Numbered from the stretch's first letter, positions 35,313 through 44,632 are shown. The stretch: DNA of 64,000 nt from Robertkochia aurantiaca (GCF_020166495.1 NZ_JAINZS010000006.1:434001-498000); one strand, 5' to 3'. A program made the numbers and translations. The notes: generated by a model not told the origin, from the sequence alone.

Positions 35313-36536
35313 ATGAATGACTACCAGGTAGTGATAGTCGGCGGCGGTGCTGCCGGGTTTTTTGCTGCTATACATATTGCCAGAAGGAACTCAGGTTTGC
35401 GCATTGCTATACTTGAGCGGGGTAAAGATGTCTTAAATAAAGTTCGTATTTCAGGAGGGGGGCGCTGTAACGTGACCCATGCTGAATTTGTGCCCGCTGT
35501 ACTTACAACCAATTATCCTCGAGGTGAAAAGGAGCTTTTGGGACCTTTTCATCAGTATTGCAGCGGAGATACCGTTCAATTTTTTGAAGAACTGAATGTT
35601 CCTCTCAAAACGGAAGACGACGGGCGGATGTTTCCTGTCTCTGATTCTTCAGCAAGCATAATCGATTGTTTAACAGGCGAGGCACGCAGACTGGGCATTC
35701 ACCTCATTACCGCTGATCCCGTTCAGCGATTTTATCCAACATCAGACCATACCTGGAACATAGAAACCAGGAAAAACAGCTATACAGCTCAAAGACTTTT
35801 GCTGGCAACAGGCAGCAATTCTAAGGTCTGGGATCTGCTTCATGAATTGGGCCATTCCATAATACCGCCGGTGCCTTCATTGTTCACCTTTAACTGTAAG
35901 TCGGAGGTGATCAGCAATCTGGCAGGAGTCAGTACTGAGGTCGGATTGAAGGTTGAAGGAACCACGCTCGAATCAGAGGGTCCTTTGCTGATCACTCACT
36001 GGGGTTTCAGTGGTCCCGGAGTACTTCGTCTCTCGGCCTGGGGAGCCCGTACACTGAATGAACTGAATTATGAGTTCGCCTTGAAGATAAATTGGATACC
36101 CGGTTCTGAACGCGAGGAGGTTGAAAAGCAATTTGAAGAAATACGTAAAACATCGGGAAAGAAAAACGTGGGTAATACGCGGTTTGCTGAATTGCCCAGA
36201 CGTTTATGGCTGGCCCTGTTATCGTATGCGGAAATCGACCTTACCACCCGTTGGGGCGATCTTAAAAAGGATGACATGCTGCGTTTATCAGAAGTGCTTA
36301 CCAGCTCTCATTTCGATATCCGGGGGAAAAGTACCTTCAAGGAAGAGTTTGTAACAGCAGGGGGAGTTAGTCTGAAGGAAGTTGACTTTCGAACTTTCGG
36401 AAGCAGAAAATTACCCGGATTATATTTTGCAGGAGAAATTCTCAATATAGATGCGATAACCGGCGGGTTTAACTTCCAGAACGCCTGGACCGGAGCCTAT
36501 ATTGCCGCCAGGGCAATAGCTGCCTCTTTCGGTTAA
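35313..36536 (+). CDS. HI0933/BaiN-family FAD-dependent oxidoreductase
   Basis: A 407-residue cytoplasmic flavoprotein. The FAD-binding Rossmann motif VVIVGGGAAGFFAA is at residues of about 6-19. The family signature VRISGGGRCNVTHAEF follows near 45-60, then LLLATGSNSKVWDLL, PSLFTFNC, LLITHWGFSGPGVLRLSAW and the C-terminal FAD contact GLYFAGEILNIDAITGGFNFQNAWTGAY (in part). The HI0933 family is widespread and its reaction is mostly unknown; some members reduce aromatic or bile-acid substrates. It ends 9 bp before the convergent TspO gene. Confidence 0.88.
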   Translation: MNDYQVVIVGGGAAGFFAAIHIARRNSGLRIAILERGKDVLNKVRISGGGRCNVTHAEFVPAVLTTNYPRGEKELLGPFHQYCSGDTVQFFEELNVPLKTEDDGRMFPVSDSSASIIDCLTGEARRLGIHLITADPVQRFYPTSDHTWNIETRKNSYTAQRLLLATGSNSKVWDLLHELGHSIIPPVPSLFTFNCKSEVISNLAGVSTEVGLKVEGTTLESEGPLLITHWGFSGPGVLRLSAWGARTLNELNYEFALKINWIPGSEREEVEKQFEEIRKTSGKKNVGNTRFAELPRRLWLALLSYAEIDLTTRWGDLKKDDMLRLSEVLTSSHFDIRGKSTFKEEFVTAGGVSLKEVDFRTFGSRKLPGLYFAGEILNIDAITGGFNFQNAWTGAYIAARAIAASFG

Positions 36537-36545
36537 AATAAGTGA

Positions 36546-37019
36546 TCAGTTAAGCATCCAGATACGCAGGTTCAGCACTGTTGCGAAGGCCACCCAAAGA
36601 AAATAAGGAACCATTAACCAGGCGGCTTTGTTACTTACGATACTGAACCATTTTATGGTAAAGCCGATCAGCACCAGGAGGGCAATAATGACCAGCAAAG
36701 CAGCAAAGATTTGCTGAAATCCAAAGAACACGATAGACCAAAGAGCATTTAACAATAGCTGAAAGCCAAAGTGATAGAGCGCTGTTTTGACCCATTTATG
36801 GTAGAATCCCCTGGCCCAGACCAGGCCGGCCGCTACTCCCATGAGGATATAGAGCACGGTCCACACCGGACCAAAGATCCAGTTGGGCGGATTGAACACC
36901 GGCTTTTCAAGGGTGGTGTACCAGGTTTCCACCGAACTCTGGGTGGCAAAACCTGAAAGAAATCCCACGAAAAGGCAAATGGCAACGGCTATGAAAACCC
37001 TGGTTAGCGTTTTTGACAT
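36546..37019 (-). CDS. tspO: TspO/MBR-family tryptophan-rich membrane protein
   Basis: A 157-residue protein with five hydrophobic segments. It shows the TspO signature WYTTLEKPVFNPPNWIFGPVWTVLYILMG (in part, about 32-60) and the later ALWSIVFFGFQQ and WLMVPYFLWVAFATVLNL. Length fits the family. TspO proteins bind porphyrins and related tetrapyrroles in the membrane and are linked to stress and light responses. It is a single gene, convergent with the flavoprotein and divergent from mvaD. A 107-bp AT-rich gap upstream is shared with the mvaD promoter. Confidence 0.93.
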   Translation of the reverse strand: MSKTLTRVFIAVAICLFVGFLSGFATQSSVETWYTTLEKPVFNPPNWIFGPVWTVLYILMGVAAGLVWARGFYHKWVKTALYHFGFQLLLNALWSIVFFGFQQIFAALLVIIALLVLIGFTIKWFSIVSNKAAWLMVPYFLWVAFATVLNLRIWMLN

Positions 37020-37104
37020 AATAGCTGGAAATCTGCCCTAAAATAAACAAATATTTAACAATTCATATTTTCAGCAGATATCTGACCCCTTAAAACTTTA
37101 AAAT

Positions 37105-37112
37105 TATATTTG
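37105..37112 (+). promoter_or_regulatory. TAnnTTTG box upstream of mvaD
   Basis: TATATTTG matches the Bacteroidota -7 consensus exactly and ends 14 bp before the mvaD ATG. No good TTTG is found at the -33 position. Confidence 0.5.
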
Positions 37113-37126
37113 CATAAACCTATGTT

Positions 37127-38200
37127 ATGATTGCGAACGATTTTATCCCTGCTCCCTATAATTTTGAAGCCGGGTCGGGTGAAGTCACCTGGCAGGCGCC
37201 CAGTAATATTGCCATAGTGAAATACTGGGGTAAAAAGGAAGGGCAGATACCGGCTAATCCTTCCCTGAGTTTCACACTGGATAAAAGCCTTACCGAAACC
37301 CGAATGAGCTGGGAGCCGAAGAAAGCAGGAGGGGTGTCGTTCGATTTCTTCTTTGAAGGTAAAGAGAAGGCCTCCTTCAGGCCCAAACTTGAACAATTCT
37401 TCGATCGTATCAGGCCCTACCAGCCCTTTATCGAATCATTTCATCTGACCATAAATAGCAGTAATACCTTTCCGCACAGTAGCGGGATCGCCTCTTCGGC
37501 AAGCGGGATGAGTGCCCTGGCGCTCTGTCTTACACACCTGGAGAGACAGATATCAGAGATGACCGAAGAGCACTTTAACAGAAAGGCCTCCTTTTTGGCA
37601 AGACTGGGGTCGGGCAGTGCCTGTCGCAGCATTGAAGGACCCTTGATGAGCTGGGGAGAACATCGGGATATCAAAGGAAGCTCTGATCTTTTTGGGCTCC
37701 GTTATACAGAGCCCCTGCACGATATTTTTAAGGATTACCAGGATACCATCCTGCTGATCGATAAGGGAAGTAAGAAGATGAGCAGTACGGCAGGACACCA
37801 GCTGATGCACGGGCATCCATTTGCGGCAGAACGATTTTCACAGGCACACCGGCATATTGCGGAATTAAAACCGCTTTTGGCGACCGGTGACCTCGAAGCC
37901 TTTATCTTTCTGATGGAGCGTGAGGCTCTTACCCTGCATGCCATGATGATGACATCTGACCCCTATTTTATTCTAATGCAGCCCGCCACGCTGGAGGTAA
38001 TAAACAAGGTGTGGGAATACCGCAGAGAGACCGGAACCCCCCTTGGGTTTACATTGGATGCCGGAGCCAACGTACATCTTTTATATCCTGCTGATAATAA
38101 GGATGAAATCCTGAAATTTATTGAGGCAGAACTCGTTGCATATTGTGAGAACAGACAGTATATTTGCGACCGAATTGGTTTTGGAGCAAAAAAATTGTAA
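37127..38200 (+). CDS. mvaD: Diphosphomevalonate decarboxylase
   Basis: A 357-residue GHMP-superfamily enzyme that makes isopentenyl diphosphate from diphosphomevalonate using ATP. Motifs: TWQAPSNIAIVKYWGKKEG (about 24-42), the phosphate-binding loop HSSGIASSASGMSALAL (about 114-130), GSGSACRSIEGPLMSWG (about 164-180) and the catalytic Asp region GFTLDAGANVHLLYP near 312-326. Flavobacteria use the mevalonate route, and the next genes (a GHMP kinase and a UbiA enzyme) belong to the same isoprenoid block. A TAnnTTTG box lies just upstream. Confidence 0.94.
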   Translation: MIANDFIPAPYNFEAGSGEVTWQAPSNIAIVKYWGKKEGQIPANPSLSFTLDKSLTETRMSWEPKKAGGVSFDFFFEGKEKASFRPKLEQFFDRIRPYQPFIESFHLTINSSNTFPHSSGIASSASGMSALALCLTHLERQISEMTEEHFNRKASFLARLGSGSACRSIEGPLMSWGEHRDIKGSSDLFGLRYTEPLHDIFKDYQDTILLIDKGSKKMSSTAGHQLMHGHPFAAERFSQAHRHIAELKPLLATGDLEAFIFLMEREALTLHAMMMTSDPYFILMQPATLEVINKVWEYRRETGTPLGFTLDAGANVHLLYPADNKDEILKFIEAELVAYCENRQYICDRIGFGAKKL

Positions 38201-38207
38201 ATTTCAT

Positions 38208-38263
38208 TTACCTTGTAAGGTAATTAAACAGCCTGGCCTTGAGTTTTACGAAGACTTAAGTCT
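38208..38263. promoter_or_regulatory. Two inverted repeats between mvaD and the GHMP kinase
   Basis: TTACCTT-GT-AAGGTAA (38208-38223) has 7-bp arms. AGACTTAAGTCT (38252-38263) is a perfect 12-bp palindrome ending 13 bp before the kinase start. Neither is followed by a T-run. They are possible regulatory sites or mRNA structure in the isoprenoid operon. Confidence 0.35.
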
Positions 38264-38276
38264 ATAAAAATTGCAT

Positions 38277-39215
38277 ATGAAAGGTCCGCTTTTTTATTCG
38301 AAAATCCTGCTTTTTGGTGAGTATGGTATTATTAAAGACTCAAAGGGTCTTTCCATTCCCTATAACTTTTACAAAGGAGCACTAAAGGTCGATGACCTGA
38401 GTGATGAGAATGCCCGGAATTCGAACAAGGCCCTTCTTCGCTTTGCCGATTATCTCGAGCAGCTTCAGCAGGATCAGCCTGACCTGGTGCGTTTCGATCT
38501 CAAAAGTCTGAGAGAAGATATTCACAGAGGGATGTATTTCGACAGCAGTATTCCGCAGGGATATGGTGTGGGAAGCAGCGGAGCACTCGTAGCGGCCATT
38601 TATGATAAATATGCCTTTGAAAAGATCACCGTTCTTGAAAACCTTACCCGGGATAAACTGATCACTCTTAAAACCATATTCGGGGCCATGGAGTCGTTCT
38701 TCCACGGGAAATCTTCAGGTCTGGACCCGTTAAACTCCTATCTGAGTCTTCCAATACTGATCAAGTCAAAAGATCACATAGAGCCAACCGGTATTCCTTC
38801 CCAGACCGAAAACGGGAAAGGAGCCGTGTTTCTTTTAGATAGCGGTGTAACCGGCGAAACAGCGCCCATGGTACAGATATTTATGGAGAATATGAAGCAG
38901 GAAGGGTTCAGAAATATGATCAAAGATCAGTTCATAAAACATACCGATGCCTGTGTTGATGATTTTCTTCAGGGCGACGTCAAGTCACTCTTCTCGAATA
39001 TTAAGAAACTTTCCAATGTGGTCTTCGATCATTTTAAGCCGATGATTCCGGCTCAGTTCCATAACCTCTGGAAACACGGGATAGAGACCAACGATTATTA
39101 CCTGAAACTCTGTGGTTCAGGGGGAGGTGGTTATATTCTGGGATTCACCGAAGATATCGATAAAGCCCGCAAAGCCCTGAAAGATTATAAGCTGGAAGTG
39201 GTTTATAACTTCTAA
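38277..39215 (+). CDS. Mevalonate kinase-like GHMP kinase
   Basis: A 312-residue GHMP kinase. ATG at 38277 is chosen over the TTG six bases earlier. Motifs: FYSKILLFGEYGIIKDSKGLS (about 6-26, in part), the ATP loop PQGYGVGSSGALVAAIYDKY (about 91-110), MESFFHGKSSGLDPLNSYLS near 139-158 and the C-terminal motif KLCGSGGGGYILGF. It follows mvaD and precedes a UbiA prenyltransferase by 3 bp. In Flavobacteria this arrangement is annotated as mevalonate kinase, which phosphorylates mevalonate. Phosphomevalonate kinase cannot be fully excluded by eye. Confidence 0.85.
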   Translation: MKGPLFYSKILLFGEYGIIKDSKGLSIPYNFYKGALKVDDLSDENARNSNKALLRFADYLEQLQQDQPDLVRFDLKSLREDIHRGMYFDSSIPQGYGVGSSGALVAAIYDKYAFEKITVLENLTRDKLITLKTIFGAMESFFHGKSSGLDPLNSYLSLPILIKSKDHIEPTGIPSQTENGKGAVFLLDSGVTGETAPMVQIFMENMKQEGFRNMIKDQFIKHTDACVDDFLQGDVKSLFSNIKKLSNVVFDHFKPMIPAQFHNLWKHGIETNDYYLKLCGSGGGGYILGFTEDIDKARKALKDYKLEVVYNF

Positions 39216-39218
39216 AGC

Positions 39219-40121
39219 ATGCTGAAGCGCAAACAGAAGCTCTACCTGCTAAAATTGTTCAGTCTGTTTTCAGTGGTCAGAGGTTATAACGTACTGGTCA
39301 TTGTTATAGCCCAGTATCTTGCCAGCATTTACATACTTTCACCTGACCTCCCGCTTCGCGAAGTTATTTTTGATCCGAACCTTTTTGCGATCGTTGCCGC
39401 TTCAGCCGTGGCCATCGCCTCCGGATATATTATTAATTCTTTCTATGATGACGAAAAAGATCTGATCAACCGGCCGACAAAAACTATTCTGGACCGGCAG
39501 GTGAGTCAGCGATTCAAGCTCACCACCTATTTTGTGCTTAATTTCATCTCTGTCATTTTTGCCAGTTACGTATCCTTTCGTGCCGTGATCTTCTTTTCTC
39601 TTTACATTTTCGGCATCTGGTTCTATTCTCATAAGCTAAAGCGTTTGCCCGTTATCGGCAATATCACTTCGGCTCTTCTGGCGATCACTCCCTTTTTCGC
39701 TGTATTCGTTTATTATCGTAACCTGGAACCTGTTATCTTCATGCATGCGATCTTTCTTTTCCTGATCATCCTGATCCGGGAAATGGTAAAAGACCTCGAG
39801 AATCTCAGGGGAGATATGGTTTACGATTACCATACCATACCCATAATTAAGGGAGAAAAGATATCGAAGCAGATCATCACCCTGTTGGGAGTGCTCACCA
39901 TCCTTTGTGCCTATCTACTGGTCTCCGGATTTGAGATAGGTCAGATGTATTATTACTTCTATGGTTGTATGATCGCGCTGGCGATCTTCCTGGTCCTGCT
40001 GTGGCGTTCGGGAGAAAAAAAACAATACCTCATACTGCATAACATCCTTAAAGGTATCATCGTAGCGGGGGTTTTCAGTATACTACTGATCGATATCGAC
40101 CTTGTAGTCAGCAGATTTTGA
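39219..40121 (+). CDS. UbiA-family prenyltransferase (geranylgeranylglyceryl-phosphate type)
   Basis: A 300-residue integral membrane enzyme with about eight hydrophobic segments. The first Asp-rich motif is NSFYDDEKDLINRPTK (about 71-86), the N/D-rich prenyl-diphosphate site. The second is EMVKDLENLRGDMVYDYHTIPI (about 187-208, in part). The start and overall sequence resemble flavobacterial proteins annotated as geranylgeranylglycerol-phosphate geranylgeranyltransferase, but the lipid product in bacteria is not settled. Its place directly behind the mevalonate genes supports use of a prenyl diphosphate donor. Confidence 0.85.
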   Translation: MLKRKQKLYLLKLFSLFSVVRGYNVLVIVIAQYLASIYILSPDLPLREVIFDPNLFAIVAASAVAIASGYIINSFYDDEKDLINRPTKTILDRQVSQRFKLTTYFVLNFISVIFASYVSFRAVIFFSLYIFGIWFYSHKLKRLPVIGNITSALLAITPFFAVFVYYRNLEPVIFMHAIFLFLIILIREMVKDLENLRGDMVYDYHTIPIIKGEKISKQIITLLGVLTILCAYLLVSGFEIGQMYYYFYGCMIALAIFLVLLWRSGEKKQYLILHNILKGIIVAGVFSILLIDIDLVVSRF

Positions 40122-40184
40122 GACCTGGTATAAATGCCTCGAATGAATAATGACCGCAACCGTCTTAAATCCTTAAGATTCAAT

Positions 40185-40192
40185 TATCTTTG
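40185..40192 (+). promoter_or_regulatory. TAnnTTTG box upstream of the pseudouridine synthase
   Basis: TATCTTTG matches the -7 consensus exactly and ends 18 bp before the ATG at 40211. The -33 region lacks a clear TTTG. Confidence 0.5.
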
Positions 40193-40210
40193 TGCCTGTA
40201 AATTGATACT

Positions 40211-41086
40211 ATGAGCAGGCAAGATCCATCTAAAAAGGGAAAACAATCAGGTCGTCAGGGCGGTAACGGGAAAAAGTTTTCCGGAAGGCAGGGCGGAAAA
40301 GCCCGGAAGGGTAGCTATGCCCGCGGGAATTCACCCGTAAAGTCACATGGCGTACAAAAATCGGCCCAACTGGCACCGGATGAGATGCGACTCAACAAGT
40401 ACATTTCCAACAGCGGAATCTGTTCCAGAAGAGATGCAGATATTTATATCGCTTCAGGAAATGTGACCGTGAATGGTAAGCCTGTTACTGAATTGGGATA
40501 CAAGGTCAAACTCGATGATGAGGTTCGTTTTGACGGAAAGCTGATCAATCCCGATAAGCCTGAATACATATTGCTCAACAAACCCAAAGGCTTCAGTTCT
40601 ACCCCGAGTTCCAATATGGAAAAACAAACGGTGATGAACCTGTTGGGGAAAGCCGCCAAAGGTAAGATTCAGCCTGTTGACCGGCTGGAACGAAATACCA
40701 CAGGGTTGATACTTTTTACCAACGATGTGAAACTGGCGCAGAAGCTTAGCGATCCTAAGAGCAGGGTAAAACGAATTTATCACCTGGCTTTAGACCGTAA
40801 CCTGAAACATGAAGATCTTAAAAAGATCGAAAAAGGAATCAGGATCGGTGGTCATGAGGTGCCGGTCGACGACATTTCTTATGTAGATGACTCCTCTAAA
40901 AGAGAAGTGGGTATCAAGGTAAGCAGCGGGAAGCACAGTACGATCAAAAAACTGTTCCAGGAGCTGGGCTATGAGATCATTAAATTCGACCGTGTGGTTT
41001 TTGCTGATCTGACCAAAAAGGATATTCCCCGCGGAACATGGCGAGTGCTGAACAGACAGGAGATCATCAATTTGAAGATGCTTTAG
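40211..41086 (+). CDS. RsuA/RluB-family pseudouridine synthase
   Basis: A 291-residue RNA-modifying enzyme. The first 60 residues are a Gly/Lys/Arg-rich, low-complexity tail (SRQDPSKKGKQSGRQGGNGK), common in Bacteroidota RNA-binding proteins. An S4 domain spans about residues 60-105 (MRLNKYISNSGICSRRDADIYI). The synthase domain carries the catalytic Asp in PVDRLERNTTGLILFTND (near residue 157) and YHLALDRNLKHEDLKKI. It isomerises a specific uridine in ribosomal RNA; which one (RluB or RsuA type) is not clear. Its last 20 bp overlap the tail of the convergent membrane protein gene. Confidence 0.93.
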   Translation: MSRQDPSKKGKQSGRQGGNGKKFSGRQGGKARKGSYARGNSPVKSHGVQKSAQLAPDEMRLNKYISNSGICSRRDADIYIASGNVTVNGKPVTELGYKVKLDDEVRFDGKLINPDKPEYILLNKPKGFSSTPSSNMEKQTVMNLLGKAAKGKIQPVDRLERNTTGLILFTNDVKLAQKLSDPKSRVKRIYHLALDRNLKHEDLKKIEKGIRIGGHEVPVDDISYVDDSSKREVGIKVSSGKHSTIKKLFQELGYEIIKFDRVVFADLTKKDIPRGTWRVLNRQEIINLKML

Positions 41087-42431
41087 CCAGGGGTTTTCTG
41101 AAGATCTCCCAAAGTATCAACGATACCACCGGTACATATTCAAACCACAGCAGCAGGGCTGACTCCCGGTAGGAAGGTTGATTGTAGGCGTAATAACTAA
41201 GGAATACGAGGGCACTCCAGATGACCATATAACGGTAGGAGGTGAAAAGGCTCAGCACCAGGGGAGTGACAAGGTACCACGGATGAACCGTGGTTGACAA
41301 AATCAGGTAGATGGTGGCCGCCCACATCATGTTTCTTATCAAATCTCTTATATCTGAATTCTTATTCACAAAAGTTAGCAGCAGGATGGCTGCGATGATG
41401 AGCAATGGCAGGATGTCACCTACCGTTTCGATAATATTATAGCCCTTACGCAGGTAGCCCACTTCTCTGATCAGGTAATAGATGCTGGCGTTGAATTCGA
41501 ATTTATGAAACCAGAGGTCCAGGGTTTCACCGTAGTTTTTAATCAGTTCTTCACTCAAAAAAGGGATAAACCCGCCCAGGGAGATCAGTAAAGTGGTCAG
41601 AGCGTATGAAGTTGCTTTGAGCCAACTCCTGATCTCTGTTCTTCCTTCTGCTGAAATCAGGTGCCATAGTATCAATGGCAGGAACATCAGGGGTAGTAAT
41701 TTTACACTTACCGACATTCCCAGCAGAACAGCAGAAAGCAGGTATTTCTTATTGTTCAGAAAATAGAGGGCCATAATAAGAAATGCGGCCATTACTCCTT
41801 CGAAATGCAGGTTACCTGAACATTCCAAAATGATAAAGGGATTTAGAAAGTACCACCAGATATAGTTCGGCGACAGATGAAGTGCACGCAGTAACTTTCT
41901 GCCATATACCAGTACCAGCAAGTCACCTCCCAACAGCATTAGTCGCATGATGATCAGGCTTCCCGTTATATCGTTCATCCCGGCAGCCAGCCTGAAGAAC
42001 AGTTGGTTCAAGGGTGGATAATTCGAATAATGAGATGCGCTCAGGCTTCCCATACCCTGATAGAGTTCCCTTGTAAGTTCTGAGGGAAACCCCGGTATTT
42101 CCATCAGCATTTCAGGTGTAAAAAGATACGGATTAATACCCTGCATGAGTAAAAGTCCATCCCAGATGAATCTGAAATAATCCTGTGAAAGGGCCGGGAT
42201 GGCCACTATAAAAATAAGCCTGAAAAGTATGCCTGTGCCAAGGAGCAGATTGCGATCACGTTTGTTAGCGATTCTGAGCAACCAAAAAGTCAACAGGAAT
42301 AATGAGGCCACTATGCCGATCAGCTTCCAGAATTCGGTTCGTTCTGTTTGGTAAGCCAGAAAGAAGTAAAGAACAGCCATAGCGGCTGTCAGTAATAAAG
42401 CTTTGCCTAAAGACCGGGTATCAGCCTGCAT
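41067..42431 (-). CDS. Multi-pass GT87-like glycosyltransferase/mannosyltransferase-type membrane protein
   Basis: A 454-residue protein with roughly 11-12 transmembrane segments. After the first segments a loop with SQDYFRFIWDGLLLMQGINPYLFTPE (in part, about 98-122) holds an acidic motif typical of polyprenyl-phosphate-dependent GT-C enzymes. HYSNYPPLNQLFFRLAA and WWYFLNPFIILECSGNLHFEG follow the pattern of the GT87/alpha-1,6-mannosyltransferase group. It is the last gene of a five-gene operon and its ATG overlaps the stop of the GT2 gene by 1 bp. It would use the lipid-linked sugar made by the GT2 enzymes; acceptor unknown. Confidence 0.75.
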   Translation of the reverse strand: MQADTRSLGKALLLTAAMAVLYFFLAYQTERTEFWKLIGIVASLFLLTFWLLRIANKRDRNLLLGTGILFRLIFIVAIPALSQDYFRFIWDGLLLMQGINPYLFTPEMLMEIPGFPSELTRELYQGMGSLSASHYSNYPPLNQLFFRLAAGMNDITGSLIIMRLMLLGGDLLVLVYGRKLLRALHLSPNYIWWYFLNPFIILECSGNLHFEGVMAAFLIMALYFLNNKKYLLSAVLLGMSVSVKLLPLMFLPLILWHLISAEGRTEIRSWLKATSYALTTLLISLGGFIPFLSEELIKNYGETLDLWFHKFEFNASIYYLIREVGYLRKGYNIIETVGDILPLLIIAAILLLTFVNKNSDIRDLIRNMMWAATIYLILSTTVHPWYLVTPLVLSLFTSYRYMVIWSALVFLSYYAYNQPSYRESALLLWFEYVPVVSLILWEIFRKPLAKASSN

Positions 42432-43921
42432 CAGACCTTACTGCTGATAGAGTTATACATGATGAACCCGAAGCCAAATACCAGCATTCCATGAAAAGGG
42501 AACAGGCCGTAATCGTCAAGGGTGAATGCACTGTACATGCCGAAGAGGAAGTAGAGGGCCATCAGGCCTTCCATGATCACATCTGCTGTGATCTTCCCGT
42601 TGATGTAACGGTTGCCCTTCCAGCTGTCTTTCAGGTTGCGAATATTGAACTTTGGCGTTCGTATAAATTCACTCTTCTTACCTACATGTCCTTCGATCAC
42701 TGCCCGGCTGTTGTGCAGGGAAAACCCGAGGGCGATTGCGAAAAATGTAAAAAAGAGTCTGACGTAGTTCAGGAATTTTTCCGGCCCTCCACCCTGAATG
42801 TTTTTAAAAGTAAACCAATAGCAGGTAAAAAGTATAACTGTACTGATCAGGAAAAAACTGAAGATGGTAAAAAGCCATTCGAGTTCGGGGATCATATTCT
42901 TTATATACAGGATAGGAATACTGAGTACCGAAACGATGAAGGCACACAAAAACATGCTGCTGTTAAGCAGATGGAGTATTCCGTGAATTTTTGTTTTAAG
43001 GGGAAGATCTTTTGCTTTCAGCAGTTGCAAAAAGCTCTTTTTAAAATTCTCCGCCCCTCCTTTGTTCCACCTGAATTGCTGAGACCTCGCGGCACTGATC
43101 ACCACCGGCAACTCGGCCGGGGTTTCCACGTTTTCAAGATACTTGAACTTCCATTTCTTCAACTGAGCCCGGTAGCTTAGATCCAGGTCTTCGGTAAGGG
43201 TATCACCCTCCCAGTTTCCGGCATCAATGATGCAGGTTTTACGCCATATACCGGCCGTCCCGTTAAAATTAATGAAATGGCCGCTTGCGTTTCTTCCTGA
43301 TTGCTCGATCGTAAAATGGGCATCAAGTGCAAAGGCCTGAACCTGGGTCAGGAGTGAGTAATCACGGTTGAGGTGCCCCCATCGGGTTTGAACCACCCCG
43401 ATTTCAGCATCGTTGAAGAAGGGTACTGTTTTCTTCAGCCATTGTGGATCCGGCAAAAAATCGGCATCGAAGATGGCGATGAATTCTCCTTTTGCTTCCT
43501 TCAGGCCTTCTTTAAGAGCACCGGCTTTAAAGCCCGTTCGATTATCCCGTCTGATATGTTTGATGTCAAGACCATCCTGTTGCAGCGCTGCGATCTTTTT
43601 TCCGGTCTTGTTGATCGAATCATCGGTAGAGTCATCTAAAACCTGTATTTCCAGGAGATCACGCGGATATTCCATTTTGGCGATGTTCTCCAGCAGCCGC
43701 TCCACGACATATTCTTCGTTATAAATGGGGAGCTGAATGGTTACCGGTGGAGCTTTGGCAGGGTCGAAATCTTCAGGGGGTTCCTGATTCTGAAATTCCT
43801 TACGGGCACGAAGGTAGTTAAACAACAGGTTGAGTTGCGCCAGGCTGTACAGAAGGATCAGTAACAGCGCGATGCTGTAGACTCCAATGATGATATAGGC
43901 TATTACCGATTCAACGTTCAT
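42431..43921 (-). CDS. Cellulose-synthase-like GT2 glycosyltransferase
   Basis: A 496-residue membrane GT2 enzyme. It has an N-terminal membrane helix (about 7-30), then a cytosolic GT-A domain: PVTIQLPIYNEEYVVERLLEN (about 58-78, in part), LDDSTDDS (first Asp motif), AIFDADFLPDP (DxD), TLTEDLDLSYRA (TED) and QQFRWNKGG (QxxRW). Four or more C-terminal helices follow. All catalytic motifs of processive or ceramide-glucosyltransferase-like GT2 enzymes are present. It overlaps both operon neighbours by 1-4 bp. Product unknown; a surface glycan or glycolipid is likely. Confidence 0.88.
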   Translation of the reverse strand: MNVESVIAYIIIGVYSIALLLILLYSLAQLNLLFNYLRARKEFQNQEPPEDFDPAKAPPVTIQLPIYNEEYVVERLLENIAKMEYPRDLLEIQVLDDSTDDSINKTGKKIAALQQDGLDIKHIRRDNRTGFKAGALKEGLKEAKGEFIAIFDADFLPDPQWLKKTVPFFNDAEIGVVQTRWGHLNRDYSLLTQVQAFALDAHFTIEQSGRNASGHFINFNGTAGIWRKTCIIDAGNWEGDTLTEDLDLSYRAQLKKWKFKYLENVETPAELPVVISAARSQQFRWNKGGAENFKKSFLQLLKAKDLPLKTKIHGILHLLNSSMFLCAFIVSVLSIPILYIKNMIPELEWLFTIFSFFLISTVILFTCYWFTFKNIQGGGPEKFLNYVRLFFTFFAIALGFSLHNSRAVIEGHVGKKSEFIRTPKFNIRNLKDSWKGNRYINGKITADVIMEGLMALYFLFGMYSAFTLDDYGLFPFHGMLVFGFGFIMYNSISSKV

Positions 43922-44607
43922 TTTACACTGTATTTAAAAATCCATCCCAGTATCTTCACTCCGGCCATAATGCTGCCTTTGACGGTGCCTGAAACCTTTG
44001 ATGTGCCAATGCGATTGCGATACTTCACAGGTACCTCGGTATACCGAAGGTTCTGCCTGAGTGCTTTCAATTGCATTTCTACGGTCCACCCATAGGTTTT
44101 ATCTTCCATCTGCAAAGCTAACAGCTTTTTGTATTTAATTGCCCTAAACGGCCCCAGATCTGTGAATTCTGCCTTAAAAAAAAGCTTCATCAGTGATGTT
44201 GCCAGCCAGTTTCCGAAAACCTGCTGGGGGGTCATAGATCCTTCTTCTCTCAGTTCTGCCTGGCGGGCACCGATGACCATGTCAAAATCTCTTTCTGAAA
44301 TGGGTTCGATCACCCTGATGAGTTCCTCCGGGTAATCAGAATAATCTCCGTCGAGAAAAACGATGATATCAGGTGCGACCTCTTTCTTTTCGATATAGGC
44401 CATTCCTTTCAGGCAGGCGTGACCGTAGCCCTTTCTTTTTTCGTCAAGCACGGTGGCACCTGCCTTTTCTGCTGCTTCACGGGTATGGTCGGTAGAGTTG
44501 TTGTTCACCACGATCACCTCTCTGACAAGCGAAGGTATATCGTTAATTACTTTTCCTATGGAATCCCCCTCGTTAAAGGCGGGGATGATCACATCAATGT
44601 ATTTCAT
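43918..44607 (-). CDS. Dolichyl-phosphate-mannose/glucose synthase-like GT2
   Basis: A 229-residue GT2 enzyme starting at ATG 44607 (MKYIDVIIPAFNEGDSIGK). A longer frame to 44664 would run into the upstream gene and is not family-like. Motifs: VVNNNSTDHTREAAEKAGA, DGDYSDYPEEL (the DxD site near 86-88), DFDMVIGARQ and VEMQLKALRQNLRYTEVPVKYRNRIG (in part). It should move a hexose from a nucleotide sugar to polyprenyl phosphate, supplying the GT87-like protein in the same operon. There is no C-terminal membrane helix pair as in some DPM synthases. Confidence 0.85.
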   Translation of the reverse strand: MKYIDVIIPAFNEGDSIGKVINDIPSLVREVIVVNNNSTDHTREAAEKAGATVLDEKRKGYGHACLKGMAYIEKKEVAPDIIVFLDGDYSDYPEELIRVIEPISERDFDMVIGARQAELREEGSMTPQQVFGNWLATSLMKLFFKAEFTDLGPFRAIKYKKLLALQMEDKTYGWTVEMQLKALRQNLRYTEVPVKYRNRIGTSKVSGTVKGSIMAGVKILGWIFKYSVK

Positions 44608-44632
44608 CTGGTAGCGGTATTCTTTCCGGAGC

